From Paenibacillus ottowii (GTDB lineage Bacteria; Bacillota; Bacilli; Paenibacillales; Paenibacillaceae), in contig NZ_VIJZ01000002.1 of the NCBI RefSeq assembly GCF_006874425.1, forward strand, positions 434,001 through 498,000: a DNA stretch of 64,000 nt, written 5' to 3'. Below are positions 10,100-19,343 of the stretch, in pieces. Below the pieces are notes generated by a model. It did no database searches. It worked only from the letters and a program-made list of their open reading frames with translations, and was not told the DNA's origin. The first letter of the stretch is position 1. Each line of letters begins with the position of its first letter. Position numbers and translations under genes: made by a program.

Positions 10100-10648
10100 C
10101 TATTCCACACGACTCTTAAAGCTTGGTGACTGAGAAACATTAGCGATGTACACCGACACATTGGACACTGGAATTCCTGTAATTTCTTCCACGTGGTCGT
10201 GTACCCCCTTTTGTACCTCGGAGGTTAACACCGGAATGGAGCTTTCCCCGTCAACAATCGCCCGAATCGTAATATCTAGTCCCGATTCCAACACACGAAC
10301 GCGTGCTTTCAGATCCTGCATCCCGCGAAATCGGGAAGCCGCTTTGAGGCACAGGTTTTCGATAGTATCCACCGAAATCTGAATATCACCATATTCGGTT
10401 CGTTGATCAATAGAATGCTGTACGGTTTGGTTCCGTCGAATAGAGATATAAAAAAAACGAAGACTCAATAACAACAGAACTCCTGCGATAATCAAGCTGG
10501 TAAACCATACCACTCGCTCATCCTCAATACTTAAAACATACGGAATGGCCCCGCTTAGGAGGAGGATGGCGAGAATGGAGATAATTCCGATACTTAAGCT
10601 GTACAAGAACAGCAGAAGTCTGTCCACCACTTTAGCCACGAAACGCAC
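10100..10648 (-). CDS. amaP: Alkaline shock response membrane anchor protein AmaP
   Basis: A 182 aa protein with two N-terminal membrane helices (about residues 9-32 and 48-68) followed by a cytoplasmic Asp23-like domain (VDTIENLCLKAASRF, KARVRVLESGLDITIRA, VSVYIAN). In Staphylococcus AmaP tethers Asp23 to the membrane. It lies between an Asp23-domain gene and a DUF2273 gene. A weak hairpin lies in the gap upstream (about 10672-10700). Confidence 0.88.
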   Translation of the reverse strand: MRFVAKVVDRLLLFLYSLSIGIISILAILLLSGAIPYVLSIEDERVVWFTSLIIAGVLLLLSLRFFYISIRRNQTVQHSIDQRTEYGDIQISVDTIENLCLKAASRFRGMQDLKARVRVLESGLDITIRAIVDGESSIPVLTSEVQKGVHDHVEEITGIPVSNVSVYIANVSQSPSFKSRVE

Positions 10649-10713
10649 AGCCTCCTTAAATTAGAGTAAACCCTCGACCCATAAGGATCGGGGGTTTGTA
10701 CAAAAGTATCGCT

Positions 10714-11127
10714 CTATTTAACCCGTCCGGCGCCCAGCACTTCCGGCTCTTCTACTTTTTCAGCATTTTTGAATTGAACATCATGAATTTGCACGTTCAC
10801 TTCAACCACGTTAAGACCTGTCATATTTTCAATGGAACGCTTAACATTATGCTGAATAGCAGCAGCCACCTCAGGCAGACGGTTACCATACTCAATAATA
10901 ACGGAGACATCTACGGCAGCTTCACGCTGTCCGACTTCCACTTTTACACCTTTGGATAAATTTTTGCGGCCTAGCAATTCGGCAAATCCGCCAGCAAATC
11001 CGCCACTCATTCCCGCTACGCCCGGCACCTCGACGGTAGCCAGTCCGGCAATGACTTCAATAACTTCCGGGGCAATTTGAATCTCCCCAATTTCTGTACG
11101 TTCGAATTCGGTTGGCACTGTGCTCAT
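10714..11127 (-). CDS. Asp23/Gls24 family envelope stress protein
   Basis: A 137 aa protein with the full Asp23 signature: GEIQIAPEVIEVIAGLA, VPGVAGMSGGF, VDVSVIIEYGNRLPEVAAAIQ and NMTGLNVVEVNVQIHDVQF. It corresponds to B. subtilis YqhY, a protein next to accBC that has been linked to acetyl-CoA carboxylase control. Here it lies between accC and amaP, combining the YqhY position with the partner genes of staphylococcal Asp23. No function beyond the family assignment can be read. Confidence 0.92.
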   Translation of the reverse strand: MSTVPTEFERTEIGEIQIAPEVIEVIAGLATVEVPGVAGMSGGFAGGFAELLGRKNLSKGVKVEVGQREAAVDVSVIIEYGNRLPEVAAAIQHNVKRSIENMTGLNVVEVNVQIHDVQFKNAEKVEEPEVLGAGRVK

Positions 11128-11251
11128 ACCTTCAACACCTTTCGGTCAAAATAAGTTTCATCCAGCTTTGGTTATCAAAGCAGACATGCTCACTTATTAT
11201 CCATACTATATCATTTGGCGTTCATTATGACAAACTGAGGAAATATACCGC

Positions 11252-12595
11252 TTAAACTTCGTTTTCCTCCAAAAATTTAATATCAAAATCGCCTTCAATA
11301 AAGGTCGGATGCTCTAGCAAGCGCTGGTGAAAAGAAATCGTTGTGGGGATGCCCTCAATCGCAAACTCCGTCAAAGCTCGCTTCATTTTAGCAATTGCCT
11401 CCTGCCGTGTAGGCGCCCACACAATCAGCTTGGCGATCATAGAATCATAGTAAGGCGGAATGCTATAACCTGGATAAGCAGCACTGTCTACACGTACCCC
11501 AGGACCGCCTGGAGGCAGATAAAATCCGATCTTACCCGGTGCAGGCATAAAATTACGATCTGGGTCCTCAGCGTTAATGCGACATTCTATCGCCCAGCCA
11601 TTGATAGTGACTTCTTCCTGCGTAAAGGAAAGCGGATGTCCTTCAGCTACTGAAATCATTTCTTTGATCAGATCGACACCGGTAATCATTTCTGTTACTG
11701 GATGTTCTACCTGAATCCGTGTGTTCATTTCCATGAAGTAGAACTTATTGTCTGGGCCAAGCAAAAATTCGAGCGTGCCTGCACCAGAGTATTGTACGGC
11801 CAAAGCTGCACGAACAGCTGCCTGCCCCATTTCTTCACGGACATCCTGCGATAGTACTGGACATGGTGCTTCCTCCAACAACTTCTGACGACGACGCTGT
11901 ATAGAGCAGTCCCGTTCGCCCAAATAGGCAACATTACCATGCTTGTCCGCTATGATCTGTATTTCCACGTGCTTCATACCGGTCAAATATTTTTCCAGGT
12001 ACACACCCGCATTACCAAATGCCTTTTGTGCTTCCTGCTGAGCGGTAGTGATTTGCTGGATAAGGTTATCCTCGTCTTCAGCGATACGAATCCCCTTACC
12101 ACCACCACCTGCTGTAGCCTTGATAATAACCGGATACCCGATATCACGTGCAATGCTGATCGCATCCTGCACATCCTCAACCAGTCCGTCTGAACCAGGA
12201 ATTACCGGGACCCCGGCATCCTTCATGGTCTGCTTGGCGACAGCCTTATCCCCCATTTTGTTAATTGCTTCAGGAGAAGGTCCAATGAAGGTTATATTGC
12301 ACGATTCGCAAATTTCTGCGAAGTCTGCATTTTCCGCTAAAAATCCGTAACCCGGATGAATGGCATCACATTCAGTTAATGTAGCAACACTCATCAGGTT
12401 CGTAAAATTAAGGTAGCTGTCCTTAGACAACGTTGGTCCGATACAGTAAGCCTCATCTGCGAGACGCACATGTAGCGAATCCTTGTCAGCTTCCGAATAA
12501 ACGGCAACTGTCGAGATATTCATTTCGCGGCAAGCGCGAATGATACGAACTGCAATTTCTCCACGGTTCGCGATCAATACTTTTTGAAATGTCAT
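11252..12595 (-). CDS. accC: Biotin carboxylase subunit of acetyl-CoA carboxylase
   Basis: Carboxylates biotin on AccB using ATP and bicarbonate, the first half-reaction of fatty acid synthesis. The 447 aa include the N-terminal [14 protein letters not shown], the ATP-grasp glycine loop [13 protein letters not shown], the catalytic [16 protein letters not shown], and the conserved [10 protein letters not shown]. It follows accB by about 60 bases on the same strand, and the Asp23 gene follows, as with yqhY in Bacillus. Confidence 0.97.
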   Translation of the reverse strand: MTFQKVLIANRGEIAVRIIRACREMNISTVAVYSEADKDSLHVRLADEAYCIGPTLSKDSYLNFTNLMSVATLTECDAIHPGYGFLAENADFAEICESCNITFIGPSPEAINKMGDKAVAKQTMKDAGVPVIPGSDGLVEDVQDAISIARDIGYPVIIKATAGGGGKGIRIAEDEDNLIQQITTAQQEAQKAFGNAGVYLEKYLTGMKHVEIQIIADKHGNVAYLGERDCSIQRRRQKLLEEAPCPVLSQDVREEMGQAAVRAALAVQYSGAGTLEFLLGPDNKFYFMEMNTRIQVEHPVTEMITGVDLIKEMISVAEGHPLSFTQEEVTINGWAIECRINAEDPDRNFMPAPGKIGFYLPPGGPGVRVDSAAYPGYSIPPYYDSMIAKLIVWAPTRQEAIAKMKRALTEFAIEGIPTTISFHQRLLEHPTFIEGDFDIKFLEENEV

Positions 12596-12656
12596 GACTT
12601 TATCCTCCCTGGGAGCAGTCTTGTCGAACCCTCAGAAAAAGGGACAACCAAGCTTC

Positions 12657-13148
12657 TTACTCCGGTTTCACAAGGAACAATGGCTGACCATACTCCACCA
12701 ACTGTCCGTTTTCGGCCAAAATTTCCACAATTTCGCCCTTCACTTCAGCTTCCAACTCGTTCATCAACTTCATCGCTTCAATGATACATACCGTTGTTTT
12801 TTCGCCTACTTTACTGCCAATACTCACATACGGAGCCGTATCCGGGGATGAAGAACTATAGAAAGTGCCTACCATCGGAGATACGATTTTATGTAGATTG
12901 CTTGCATATTCCTTCGGCTCCCCAGCATTTGCATGTCCAACATCGGACTGTACTTGTGGATTCGGAATTGCAGCTTGTGGCGCCACTGTATAAGCAGGTG
13001 CTGTTACAGGAGCCTGTACCGTAACGATCTCGCTTTTGCCCGGTTTACGGATCATCAGGCGAGTTCCTTCATTTTCAATTTCAAGCTCATGCACAGACGT
13101 TTCATCCACCAGCTTGATCAATTCCTTAATCTCGCTTAATTTAAACAT
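12657..13148 (-). CDS. accB: Biotin carboxyl carrier protein of acetyl-CoA carboxylase
   Basis: A 163 aa carrier. The C-terminal biotinyl domain has the biotin-attachment motif EAMKLMNE with the modified Lys near residue 127. The N-terminal segment ([23 protein letters not shown]) and a Pro/Ala/Val-rich linker (about 45-75) are typical. It is first in the accBC pair, separated from spoIIIAH upstream by a terminator, so it probably has its own promoter in 13149-13236. Confidence 0.97.
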   Translation of the reverse strand: MFKLSEIKELIKLVDETSVHELEIENEGTRLMIRKPGKSEIVTVQAPVTAPAYTVAPQAAIPNPQVQSDVGHANAGEPKEYASNLHKIVSPMVGTFYSSSSPDTAPYVSIGSKVGEKTTVCIIEAMKLMNELEAEVKGEIVEILAENGQLVEYGQPLFLVKPE

Positions 13149-13236
13149 CTCTATTAATCACTCCTTCAGCATTTTGCCGGTTGCTGATAACATTTTTGAA
13201 ACAGCTTTATGTATTATATCACAATCATTAAAAATA

Positions 13237-13270
13237 GAAAGAGCCCGGGATTATGCAGAAATCCGGGCTT
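13237..13270 (-). terminator. Terminator of the spoIIIA operon
   Basis: GCCCGGATTT/ATCCCGGGC hairpin on the minus strand followed by TCTTTCTATTTTT, 17 bases after the spoIIIAH stop. It separates the sporulation operon from accBC. Confidence 0.88.
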
Positions 13271-13286
13271 TTTCGCGTTTTTTGTC

Positions 13287-14108
13287 TTATTGTGTAACAT
13301 ACTGGACACTGATCTTGTCCTGCGTTACGTTCAATTCCTTCATGACTTTATCGACAATCGTTACCGCTTGCTTCGCATCCAATTTTTCACTCAAAACTAC
13401 TACTTTGTATTTATCAGCATCTTCCTCGCGGACAACCGCATTGGCAAATTGCTGCTGTAACTCTTCCTCGATACCAGTAATTTTAGCCTGTTTATCTTCA
13501 AGTACATGCAATTCCTTTTGCGCCTCTGCGGCTTTCTGAGGTGTACTATCATTCATTGCGGTAGTCAGCTCGTCATTTTTCTTTTGGTTTTCCACATCCC
13601 GCTCCAGCAAATAGTTGTCAATCACAGCTGCCGCTGTTGGTTGGGCTGCTTGTTCGCTTGCCACTTGGTCAAGTACCTGTTTGTCAGTTTTGCTACCAGA
13701 GGCTGCTTTATCATCACTTTTGGCTGTTGTGTCTGTCTTAGCTGCAGTTGTGTTTTGACCGGATGCAGTCGATTCAGCAGCAGGAGCGGCGGCTGTGTCT
13801 TTACCGCCTTTTGATGATTCCGTTGCTGGATCAGTTGTAGAAGCCGTGTCCTTTGTGGAAGTCCCTGCTGTTCCGTCAGTTACTTCTCCATTGGTTACCA
13901 CTTCATTTACTTTCAGTCCGTTCATTTGTTCTTCTGCCTTTGACGTTGCTTCCTGGGCAGCATCCTGTTTAACCTTGCTTACCTGCTCGCTGTCTGCCAC
14001 TGGCGGATTGGCCGGACTTGAATCCTCCGTAAACAAATAATATGCAGACAGTACCACCATTAAACTCAGCATGGACACCAGCCAAACAGTTTGTCTTTTA
14101 TTATTCAT
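13287..14108 (-). CDS. spoIIIAH: Stage III sporulation protein AH
   Basis: Mother-cell component of the SpoIIIA-SpoIIQ channel that links mother cell and forespore. The 273 aa have one N-terminal membrane helix (about residues 8-27), a long low-complexity Thr/Ser/Ala/Lys/Asp linker (about 75-145), and a C-terminal YscJ/FliF-like ring-building domain (EEELQQQFANAVVREEDADKYKVVVLS to the end). The linker is much longer than in B. subtilis SpoIIIAH (218 aa), a common Paenibacillus trait. It is the last gene of the octet and is followed by a terminator. Confidence 0.93.
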   Translation of the reverse strand: MNNKRQTVWLVSMLSLMVVLSAYYLFTEDSSPANPPVADSEQVSKVKQDAAQEATSKAEEQMNGLKVNEVVTNGEVTDGTAGTSTKDTASTTDPATESSKGGKDTAAAPAAESTASGQNTTAAKTDTTAKSDDKAASGSKTDKQVLDQVASEQAAQPTAAAVIDNYLLERDVENQKKNDELTTAMNDSTPQKAAEAQKELHVLEDKQAKITGIEEELQQQFANAVVREEDADKYKVVVLSEKLDAKQAVTIVDKVMKELNVTQDKISVQYVTQ

Positions 14109-14171
14109 GTTACGTCCTCCATATTCATATGTGGTTTGAAAAATTAACTTCTTTGTTCCCCAATTCCAATA

Positions 14172-14813
14172 TTATCCTTGCTTACGCGGAACGACTGAAA
14201 TTTTGTATGAAGGTACATTCAGTCCCTTCTGCACTGCGTCCACAATAAGCTGCTTAACGGTAGGATTTTCTGCCCCCATAGCTACAACAAGCACTCCCCT
14301 GACCTGTGGTTTTACTCTTTTGGTAACAATCGGGGTGTGTTGACCGCCCGATGATTCATAGGTAACAATCTCGCCATCGCGCGTATATTGGGTCGTGTGC
14401 CTTTGTCCACCATTGGCATCCGTCTCGTTATTTTCCTCCTGCATGTCCTTCACATTCCGTTGAACGATCACTTCTTCGGTAGAATCTACCGTAACCATAA
14501 CATCGACGGTCCCCACGCCAACAATCTGCTCCAGCATCTGTTTCATATTGTCCTCAAATGCCTTCTCGATTCCGGCAAAGGAACTATCTTCACCTCCCGC
14601 TGTTTCTAACGAAGGCTCATTTTTCATTACACCAGGCGGTTCTCGCCCTACGTTTTCTGGGTCGACTTTTTTCACATTAACGAATGAATTAAAGAGCATG
14701 ATCGCTACACCAATAAGACCAAGAATAAGCAGCCAACGAAATGAATTGAACCTTTTCGCTCCGTCCCCCCCTCCACCCAGCCATTGCTCCAGCTTTTTCG
14801 ACCATTTCCCCAT
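14172..14813 (-). CDS. spoIIIAG: Stage III sporulation protein AG
   Basis: Ring-forming component of the feeding-tube complex in the intermembrane space. The 213 aa have one membrane helix (about 27-43, WLLILGLIGVAIMLFNSF) followed by the ring domain VGVGTVDVMVTVDSTEEVIVQRN and VRGVLVVAMGAENPTVKQLIVDAVQKGL. AGGAGG lies upstream of the ATG. It is between AF and AH as in all spore-formers. Confidence 0.93.
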   Translation of the reverse strand: MGKWSKKLEQWLGGGGDGAKRFNSFRWLLILGLIGVAIMLFNSFVNVKKVDPENVGREPPGVMKNEPSLETAGGEDSSFAGIEKAFEDNMKQMLEQIVGVGTVDVMVTVDSTEEVIVQRNVKDMQEENNETDANGGQRHTTQYTRDGEIVTYESSGGQHTPIVTKRVKPQVRGVLVVAMGAENPTVKQLIVDAVQKGLNVPSYKISVVPRKQG

Positions 14814-14829
14814 TTCGGATCACCTCCTG

Positions 14830-15597
14830 TTACCATTTATGTGTTCCATCCTGCGGACCAATCACCTGAACATATTTACTGTCGATCCCCCATTTCTCGC
14901 GTAAAATTCCTGTTATTAAGCCAAAAGCTTTCATATCCGCAGGTTTGCCATCCTCTGTGGTGTCGTCAGGACTACGATCATCTTCTCGCGTTCCTTCATT
15001 ATGATTTGAGGTTTTGGACTGCGTCGGCTCCACACGAATATTCACTGTCTTTTCAGCTACAGGCTCCACCATAACCGGCTTGATATCTGTTCCTGTTAGG
15101 TCGTCTACATTTTTTTCTTTTTTTGTCTTCTGCTCTGCCAATTTGACCACGACTGACCGAACGCCCGTTCCAGATTCTAATCCTGTTTCTTTCTGCTGAA
15201 TTTGCCCAAGGGACACCTGAACCGATTGAATGGCTAACCCTGTGTACTGCTCCAACTGACCTTTCATTTCCTTAGCTACCTCTTTGCCAGCCCATTGCAT
15301 AGAGTTTTGTTCCTGCTGCTGCTTCAGCTTGTTGCCCTTAGCCAATATTTCCTCCAATGTTGGTTCCCTGGCACCTATCTCTGCCTGGCGCTGCAGATCC
15401 AATGCTCGTCCCAGAACCTCTGAGGGACTGCTGCTCAGCAAGCGCACGATCGGAGAGAGCAGTGTCAGTAAAACAAGCAGGCTGAGTACGAGTTTCACAT
15501 ACCTTTCCATCGATCGGCTCGGTAAGATCATATCGACAAAGGAAGCCAGCAGTACGATTAGCACCAGTTCCTTGAGCCAGCCTCCTAGCCAGGTCAC
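14830..15597 (-). CDS. spoIIIAF: Stage III sporulation protein AF
   Basis: Membrane component of the SpoIIIA complex with two N-terminal membrane helices (WLKELVLIVLLASFVDMILP and YVKLVLSLLVLLTLLSPIV) and a soluble C-terminal domain. The reading frame is open to 15636. The GTG at 15597 has GAGGGAGG seven bases upstream, gives the standard start TWLGGWLKELVL, and avoids overlap with spoIIIAE, so it is preferred (255 aa). The C-terminal half has a charged Lys/Glu/Thr-rich insert not typical of B. subtilis. Confidence 0.9.
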   Translation of the reverse strand: MTWLGGWLKELVLIVLLASFVDMILPSRSMERYVKLVLSLLVLLTLLSPIVRLLSSSPSEVLGRALDLQRQAEIGAREPTLEEILAKGNKLKQQQEQNSMQWAGKEVAKEMKGQLEQYTGLAIQSVQVSLGQIQQKETGLESGTGVRSVVVKLAEQKTKKEKNVDDLTGTDIKPVMVEPVAEKTVNIRVEPTQSKTSNHNEGTREDDRSPDDTTEDGKPADMKAFGLITGILREKWGIDSKYVQVIGPQDGTHKW

Positions 15598-15632
15598 GTC
15601 ACTCCCTCCCTCTCGTTGAATTTGTGCATATA

Positions 15633-16823
15633 TCACCTCATCATGACCGTCATGTTGCCTGCTGCGAGCATGACTGTAATCGCAAGGAAGGACATTAATC
15701 CCACGGCCGCCAGTGCCGCAAAAACATAAATCATACTTTTACCGATGGCATCCAGACATTCCACAATAGGCGTATCTCCCAAAGGCTGCATGATCGCTGC
15801 GGTCACTTTATAAATGAGGGCTAATGTCAGAATCTTGAGGGCAGGAAAAGCGCAAAGGAACAAAATGATGATGACTCCCACAAGGCCGATGGCATTTTTA
15901 ACGAGCAGTGATGCCGAAATGACCGTATCCGTCGCATCTGCCAGCGCCTTGCCTACCACCGGAACAAAGCTACCTGTAATATATTTGGCTGTGCGAATCG
16001 TTAATCCGTCAGTAACCGACGATGTTAATCCCTGTACTGAAATGACTCCTAGAAAAATAGTCAGAAGCACTCCTAGCACAGCAACTCCACCGTTCCGCAG
16101 TAAATCAGCTAACTGGGTCAGCTTGTATTTGCCCGTTAGCGAGTTGACCAAGTACAGCACAGCCGAGAAGAACAGCAGCGGGAAAACAAGCGTATGAATG
16201 ACTGTTCCAACCGTGTTGATCATAAATACAATCAGCGGGTGAGTCACTGAAACGGTGACGACATTCCCCATCGAAGCCAACATGGTAAAAAGCAAGGGCA
16301 ACATCGCCATCATGAAGTGAATCATGCTGTCAATTGCTTCTTTGGCATAACCAATCGCTACACTAAAGCTATTAATCGCTAGAATGATAATGACCATGTA
16401 CACGATAGCGTAGGCAACTTTGCTGACCTGCTTGCTTTCAAAAGCGCTTTGCAGCGTTTCCAGCACCATACTCATAATGCTGAGCATGACAATGGTAACG
16501 AGCAGCTTGGCATTCACCCGGATTTCATGGATGAAGAAATCAGCAATGGCCATCAACACACCTTTTATACTGAATCCCTCACCACCCGGAAGCAGCATGT
16601 CCATGAAAGAAGGGGTCTTTTGGTCAGGGAAAAATCCGCCGTATTGCTTCATAAGTCCATCCCAATAATGTTCTACATCATCTTTGGGCATTTGCTCCGC
16701 CTGTTGTCTGATCCATTCGTTTGTAGGTGTATCTGCGAAGAGGGTCGCTGCCGAGGCGCACCAGAGACATAACAGCAAAATCACAATCACTTTGAGATTC
16801 GGCATGCCCCCCAGCCTTTTCAT
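15633..16823 (-). CDS. spoIIIAE: Stage III sporulation protein AE
   Basis: Polytopic membrane protein of the SpoIIIA complex, 396 aa. It has a cleavable-looking signal (about residues 9-30), a soluble N-terminal portion, and seven or eight membrane helices. Conserved segments are LQSAFESKQVSKVAYA, FMMAMLPLLFTMLASMG, GLTSSVTDGLTIRTAKY and SFVPVVGKALADATDTV. The ATG follows AAGGGGGTGA. It sits between AD and AF. Confidence 0.95.
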   Translation of the reverse strand: MKRLGGMPNLKVIVILLLCLWCASAATLFADTPTNEWIRQQAEQMPKDDVEHYWDGLMKQYGGFFPDQKTPSFMDMLLPGGEGFSIKGVLMAIADFFIHEIRVNAKLLVTIVMLSIMSMVLETLQSAFESKQVSKVAYAIVYMVIIILAINSFSVAIGYAKEAIDSMIHFMMAMLPLLFTMLASMGNVVTVSVTHPLIVFMINTVGTVIHTLVFPLLFFSAVLYLVNSLTGKYKLTQLADLLRNGGVAVLGVLLTIFLGVISVQGLTSSVTDGLTIRTAKYITGSFVPVVGKALADATDTVISASLLVKNAIGLVGVIIILFLCAFPALKILTLALIYKVTAAIMQPLGDTPIVECLDAIGKSMIYVFAALAAVGLMSFLAITVMLAAGNMTVMMR

Positions 16824-16835
16824 GGCATCACCCCC

Positions 16836-17225
16836 TTAGGCGGGCATCAGCTTCAGAATGGTATCAATAATGATGCTAATAATCGGGATTGCGAGTACCA
16901 TGATGAGTACCTTGCCAGTAAGCTCTATTTTGGAAGCAATACCGTCTTGTCCCGCATCCCGTACGATCTGTGCTCCAAATTCGGCAATATAGGCGATACC
17001 GATTATTTTTAATACGGTTTTAAAATAAATCATGTCCATACCTGAAGACCTAGCCAGTCGCTCCAGCACAGCAACCACAGATCCAATCTTGCCAATCAGC
17101 AGTAAAAAAATGACGATCCCCGCAGCTGTTGCAATCAAAAAGGCAAACATCGGCTTCTGTTCCTTGATGACTAAGATGAGGACGGTAGCAACGAGGGCGA
17201 AGCCCACCACTTGAATGATTTCCAT
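16836..17225 (-). CDS. spoIIIAD: Stage III sporulation protein AD
   Basis: A 129 aa protein with four predicted membrane helices. The family pattern VGFALVATVLILVIKEQKP at the N-terminus and KIIGIAYIAEFGAQIVRDAG in the middle are clear. AC and AD resemble each other and are thought to form the membrane base of the channel. It is 12 bases before spoIIIAE. Confidence 0.93.
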   Translation of the reverse strand: MEIIQVVGFALVATVLILVIKEQKPMFAFLIATAAGIVIFLLLIGKIGSVVAVLERLARSSGMDMIYFKTVLKIIGIAYIAEFGAQIVRDAGQDGIASKIELTGKVLIMVLAIPIISIIIDTILKLMPA

Positions 17226-17233
17226 ATCTTCAC

Positions 17234-17437
17234 CTAATGAAAAAGAAAAATAGATTTGATCTCTTGCAGAAGGTTATCCAGCATTCGCACTACCATGAAC
17301 AGCACGACAACGAAACCGATGACCGTCACCCAGTGGGCCATGTCTTCTTTGCCCATTTGCTTAAGTACGGTATGAATCATAGCGATAATAATGCCAATTC
17401 CGGCAATCTGGAAAATCGCGTTCACTTCTAAATTCAT
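17234..17437 (-). CDS. spoIIIAC: Stage III sporulation protein AC
   Basis: A 67 aa two-helix membrane protein: IFQIAGIGIIIAMIHTVLKQ then GKEDMAHWVTVIGFVVVLFM. This is the standard size and pattern for SpoIIIAC. It is eight bases before spoIIIAD in the operon. Confidence 0.93.
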   Translation of the reverse strand: MNLEVNAIFQIAGIGIIIAMIHTVLKQMGKEDMAHWVTVIGFVVVLFMVVRMLDNLLQEIKSIFLFH

Positions 17438-17449
17438 TCGAGCACCCCG

Positions 17450-17968
17450 CTAATAGATCAAAATGACGATCAATGCTCCGATCAGCAGTCCCAGGCTTCT
17501 GCTCATACGCTCGTATCTCACCTGATCTGCCTGCGCCTGCGCTTCTTCATGGGATAACTGCTGGATGGTCAGCGCAATGTGCTTGATCTGGTCTTCACGG
17601 TCGCTGGTCCCAAGGCTGTAAGCAAGCTGACGCATCGCTTCCTTCTCGGCCTGCTTCATAGAGGAACGGCTCCACGAGACTTCAATCGCTTTATGCAAGC
17701 TTTCTCTGGCGGTCAGGCCAAAAGAGGGGTGCATCCAGCGTGAGGTTTGCTGAAACAGGGTGCGTAGAGGCTCTCGTAAGGGCTCCCCTGTCTTGGCGAA
17801 AGCATCTGGTAACGGAGACACCCCGTAGGAAACCTCAGTGGTTAGCCTTTGCAGCGCGAGAATTAACTCTCTGATTTGCCGCGGTCTCATGGCAAATTGT
17901 CTTGCACGCTGCCAGCCCGCCAGCGTGGTGGCTAGTATAACCAAGACAGCTCCCAGCAGCTTAAGCAT
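17450..17968 (-). CDS. spoIIIAB: Stage III sporulation protein AB
   Basis: A 172 aa protein related to the GspF fold of type II secretion. It has an N-terminal membrane helix (LLGAVLVILATTLAGW), the conserved RPRQIRELILALQRLTTEVSYG, and a C-terminal helix (SLGLLIGALIVILIY). The frame is open to 17995, but the ATG at 17968 has GGAGG eight bases upstream and overlaps the spoIIIAA stop by eight bases (ATGCTTAA), showing translational coupling. Confidence 0.93.
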   Translation of the reverse strand: MLKLLGAVLVILATTLAGWQRARQFAMRPRQIRELILALQRLTTEVSYGVSPLPDAFAKTGEPLREPLRTLFQQTSRWMHPSFGLTARESLHKAIEVSWSRSSMKQAEKEAMRQLAYSLGTSDREDQIKHIALTIQQLSHEEAQAQADQVRYERMSRSLGLLIGALIVILIY

Positions 17969-18956
17969 AGGAGGTGCCTCCGCTTTGTCCTTCACCAGGC
18001 AGTGTCAGCCTGCGCTGCTTGGCATCTGCCAGCCGAAAAGAGACCCCCCGGCTCGTCCGCTCCAGCATGACGTAGAGCTGGAACAGCTCCTGTCCAATAG
18101 TTAATCCAGCAAAGACAGGCCGGCTTGCCATTTCAGCTACATCGCGACCATGTGCGGAAGCAATGACTGCGATGCCTGCATGAAGCGCCTCACGCACCGC
18201 CTCTGCATCTTCTGGTCGCCCGATTTCATCCACAATCAGGACATCCGGTGACATCGAGCGAATCATCATCATCATGCCCTCTGCTTTTGGACATCCGTCC
18301 AATACATCGGTGCGAGGTCCGACATCAAAACCGGGGATGCCCTTATGACTGCCAGCAATCTCAGAGCGTTCATCTATAATGCCCACCTTAAGTCCACTTC
18401 GTCGCCCTCCGTTGCCTTGCATCCCTCCATAACTCAGTTGGCGAGCCAAGTCCCTTAGCAACGTCGTCTTGCCATGCTGAGGCGGTGACAAGATGAGCGT
18501 ATGCCGTATTGTCCCGGATTTTTGATCCACTACAAAAGGTAGTATTCGATCAGCTATGCCAGGAATGGCCCGAGCAATTCGTACATTAAAGCTGCTTATA
18601 TCCCTCAAATGCTCTACTCGTCCCCGGTTGAGCACGGTTCTCCCTGCCAAGCCAACACGATGACCACCAGGGATCGTAATAAATCCTTTGCGAAGCTCCT
18701 CTTCCATGGTGTATAAGGAATGATTACTGATAAAATCCAGCAGTCGGTGGGCAGCCTCGCGGTTAGGCTTATAGGCTTCCGCAGGGTTCAAGGTCAGCCG
18801 ACCAGCAGTCGTTACAAAGTGGTGATCCCCATTCGCATTAACCTCCAGCGGCCTTCCTTCCCGGACCCGGATTTCTTCCAGTTGCTTGAATACCGTTTCT
18901 GGAAGCCTTCCGAGTATACCGTGCAACGGTTCCGGAAATAACTCCAGCCATTCCAT
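17961..18956 (-). CDS. spoIIIAA: Stage III sporulation protein AA (ATPase)
   Basis: AAA+/secretion-type ATPase, first gene of the operon. Walker A is visible as PPQHGKTTLLRDLARQL, Walker B as VLIVDEIG, and the sensor region IAVIASAHGRDVAEM. At 331 aa it is close to the family (B. subtilis 307 aa), with Lys/Arg-rich N-terminal and C-terminal extensions. It powers or gates the SpoIIIA channel in the mother cell. Confidence 0.95.
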   Translation of the reverse strand: MEWLELFPEPLHGILGRLPETVFKQLEEIRVREGRPLEVNANGDHHFVTTAGRLTLNPAEAYKPNREAAHRLLDFISNHSLYTMEEELRKGFITIPGGHRVGLAGRTVLNRGRVEHLRDISSFNVRIARAIPGIADRILPFVVDQKSGTIRHTLILSPPQHGKTTLLRDLARQLSYGGMQGNGGRRSGLKVGIIDERSEIAGSHKGIPGFDVGPRTDVLDGCPKAEGMMMMIRSMSPDVLIVDEIGRPEDAEAVREALHAGIAVIASAHGRDVAEMASRPVFAGLTIGQELFQLYVMLERTSRGVSFRLADAKQRRLTLPGEGQSGGTSYA

Positions 18957-19018
18957 ACCAGTGCCGCCTCCTCACAGTTGTCCTTTTTCTTTAAGACAAG
19001 TCTATGGCTGACTCTCGC

Positions 19019-19047
19019 TTTTTATGCCGAAAATATATTGAAATACC
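19019..19047 (-). promoter_or_regulatory. Possible SigE promoter of spoIIIA
   Basis: On the minus strand GGTATTTC, 13 bases, then CATAAAAA resembles a mother-cell SigE promoter (-35 with ATATT/ATTT core, -10 CATANNNT). It lies about 65 bases before the spoIIIAA start, where SigE control is established in B. subtilis. The match is loose. Confidence 0.35.
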
Positions 19048-19197
19048 AGTCGAACATTTGCTCACTTCGATCCACGTCCAATAGAGCTTTCTCCCGCTTG
19101 CTCCAGTAGCTTCCCCTGCTTTGTATAATAAAAAAAGGGCTCACTCAAAGCCTTGGCGGCTAAGGGATACCCTTAAATAAAAAAAGCTAGATTTAAG

Positions 19198-19245
19198 CAA
19201 AAGAGGTTGTTCCACAGTCTGACTCTCACTGGTGGAACAACCTCT
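19198..19245 (-). terminator. Terminator of lysC
   Basis: Perfect 14-base stem AGAGGTTGTTCCAC / GTGGAACAACCTCT, followed on the minus strand by TTTTGCTT. It is about 100 bases after the lysC stop. Confidence 0.9.
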
Positions 19246-19343
19246 CAACCTACTGATGTATTCTATGATTTATCAATCTATAAATAGGGTATAATATATC
19301 GACCTTTCCCCGTTATAATAATTTTCTAAATCACTTGATGTTA

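Larger units (their letters stand above)
18957..19343. other. Intergenic region between spoIIIAA and lysC
   Basis: A 387-base gap without a convincing gene. It holds the spoIIIA promoter region next to spoIIIAA and the lysC terminator next to lysC. A short open stretch on the minus strand (about 19025-19135, ending MFDWYFNIFSA) lacks a start codon with a binding site, and I do not call it a gene. Confidence 0.6.

Noticed and set aside
19025..19135. Open minus-strand stretch ending MFDWYFNIFSA
   Set aside because: No start codon with a ribosome binding site and no family match; it overlaps the likely spoIIIA promoter.
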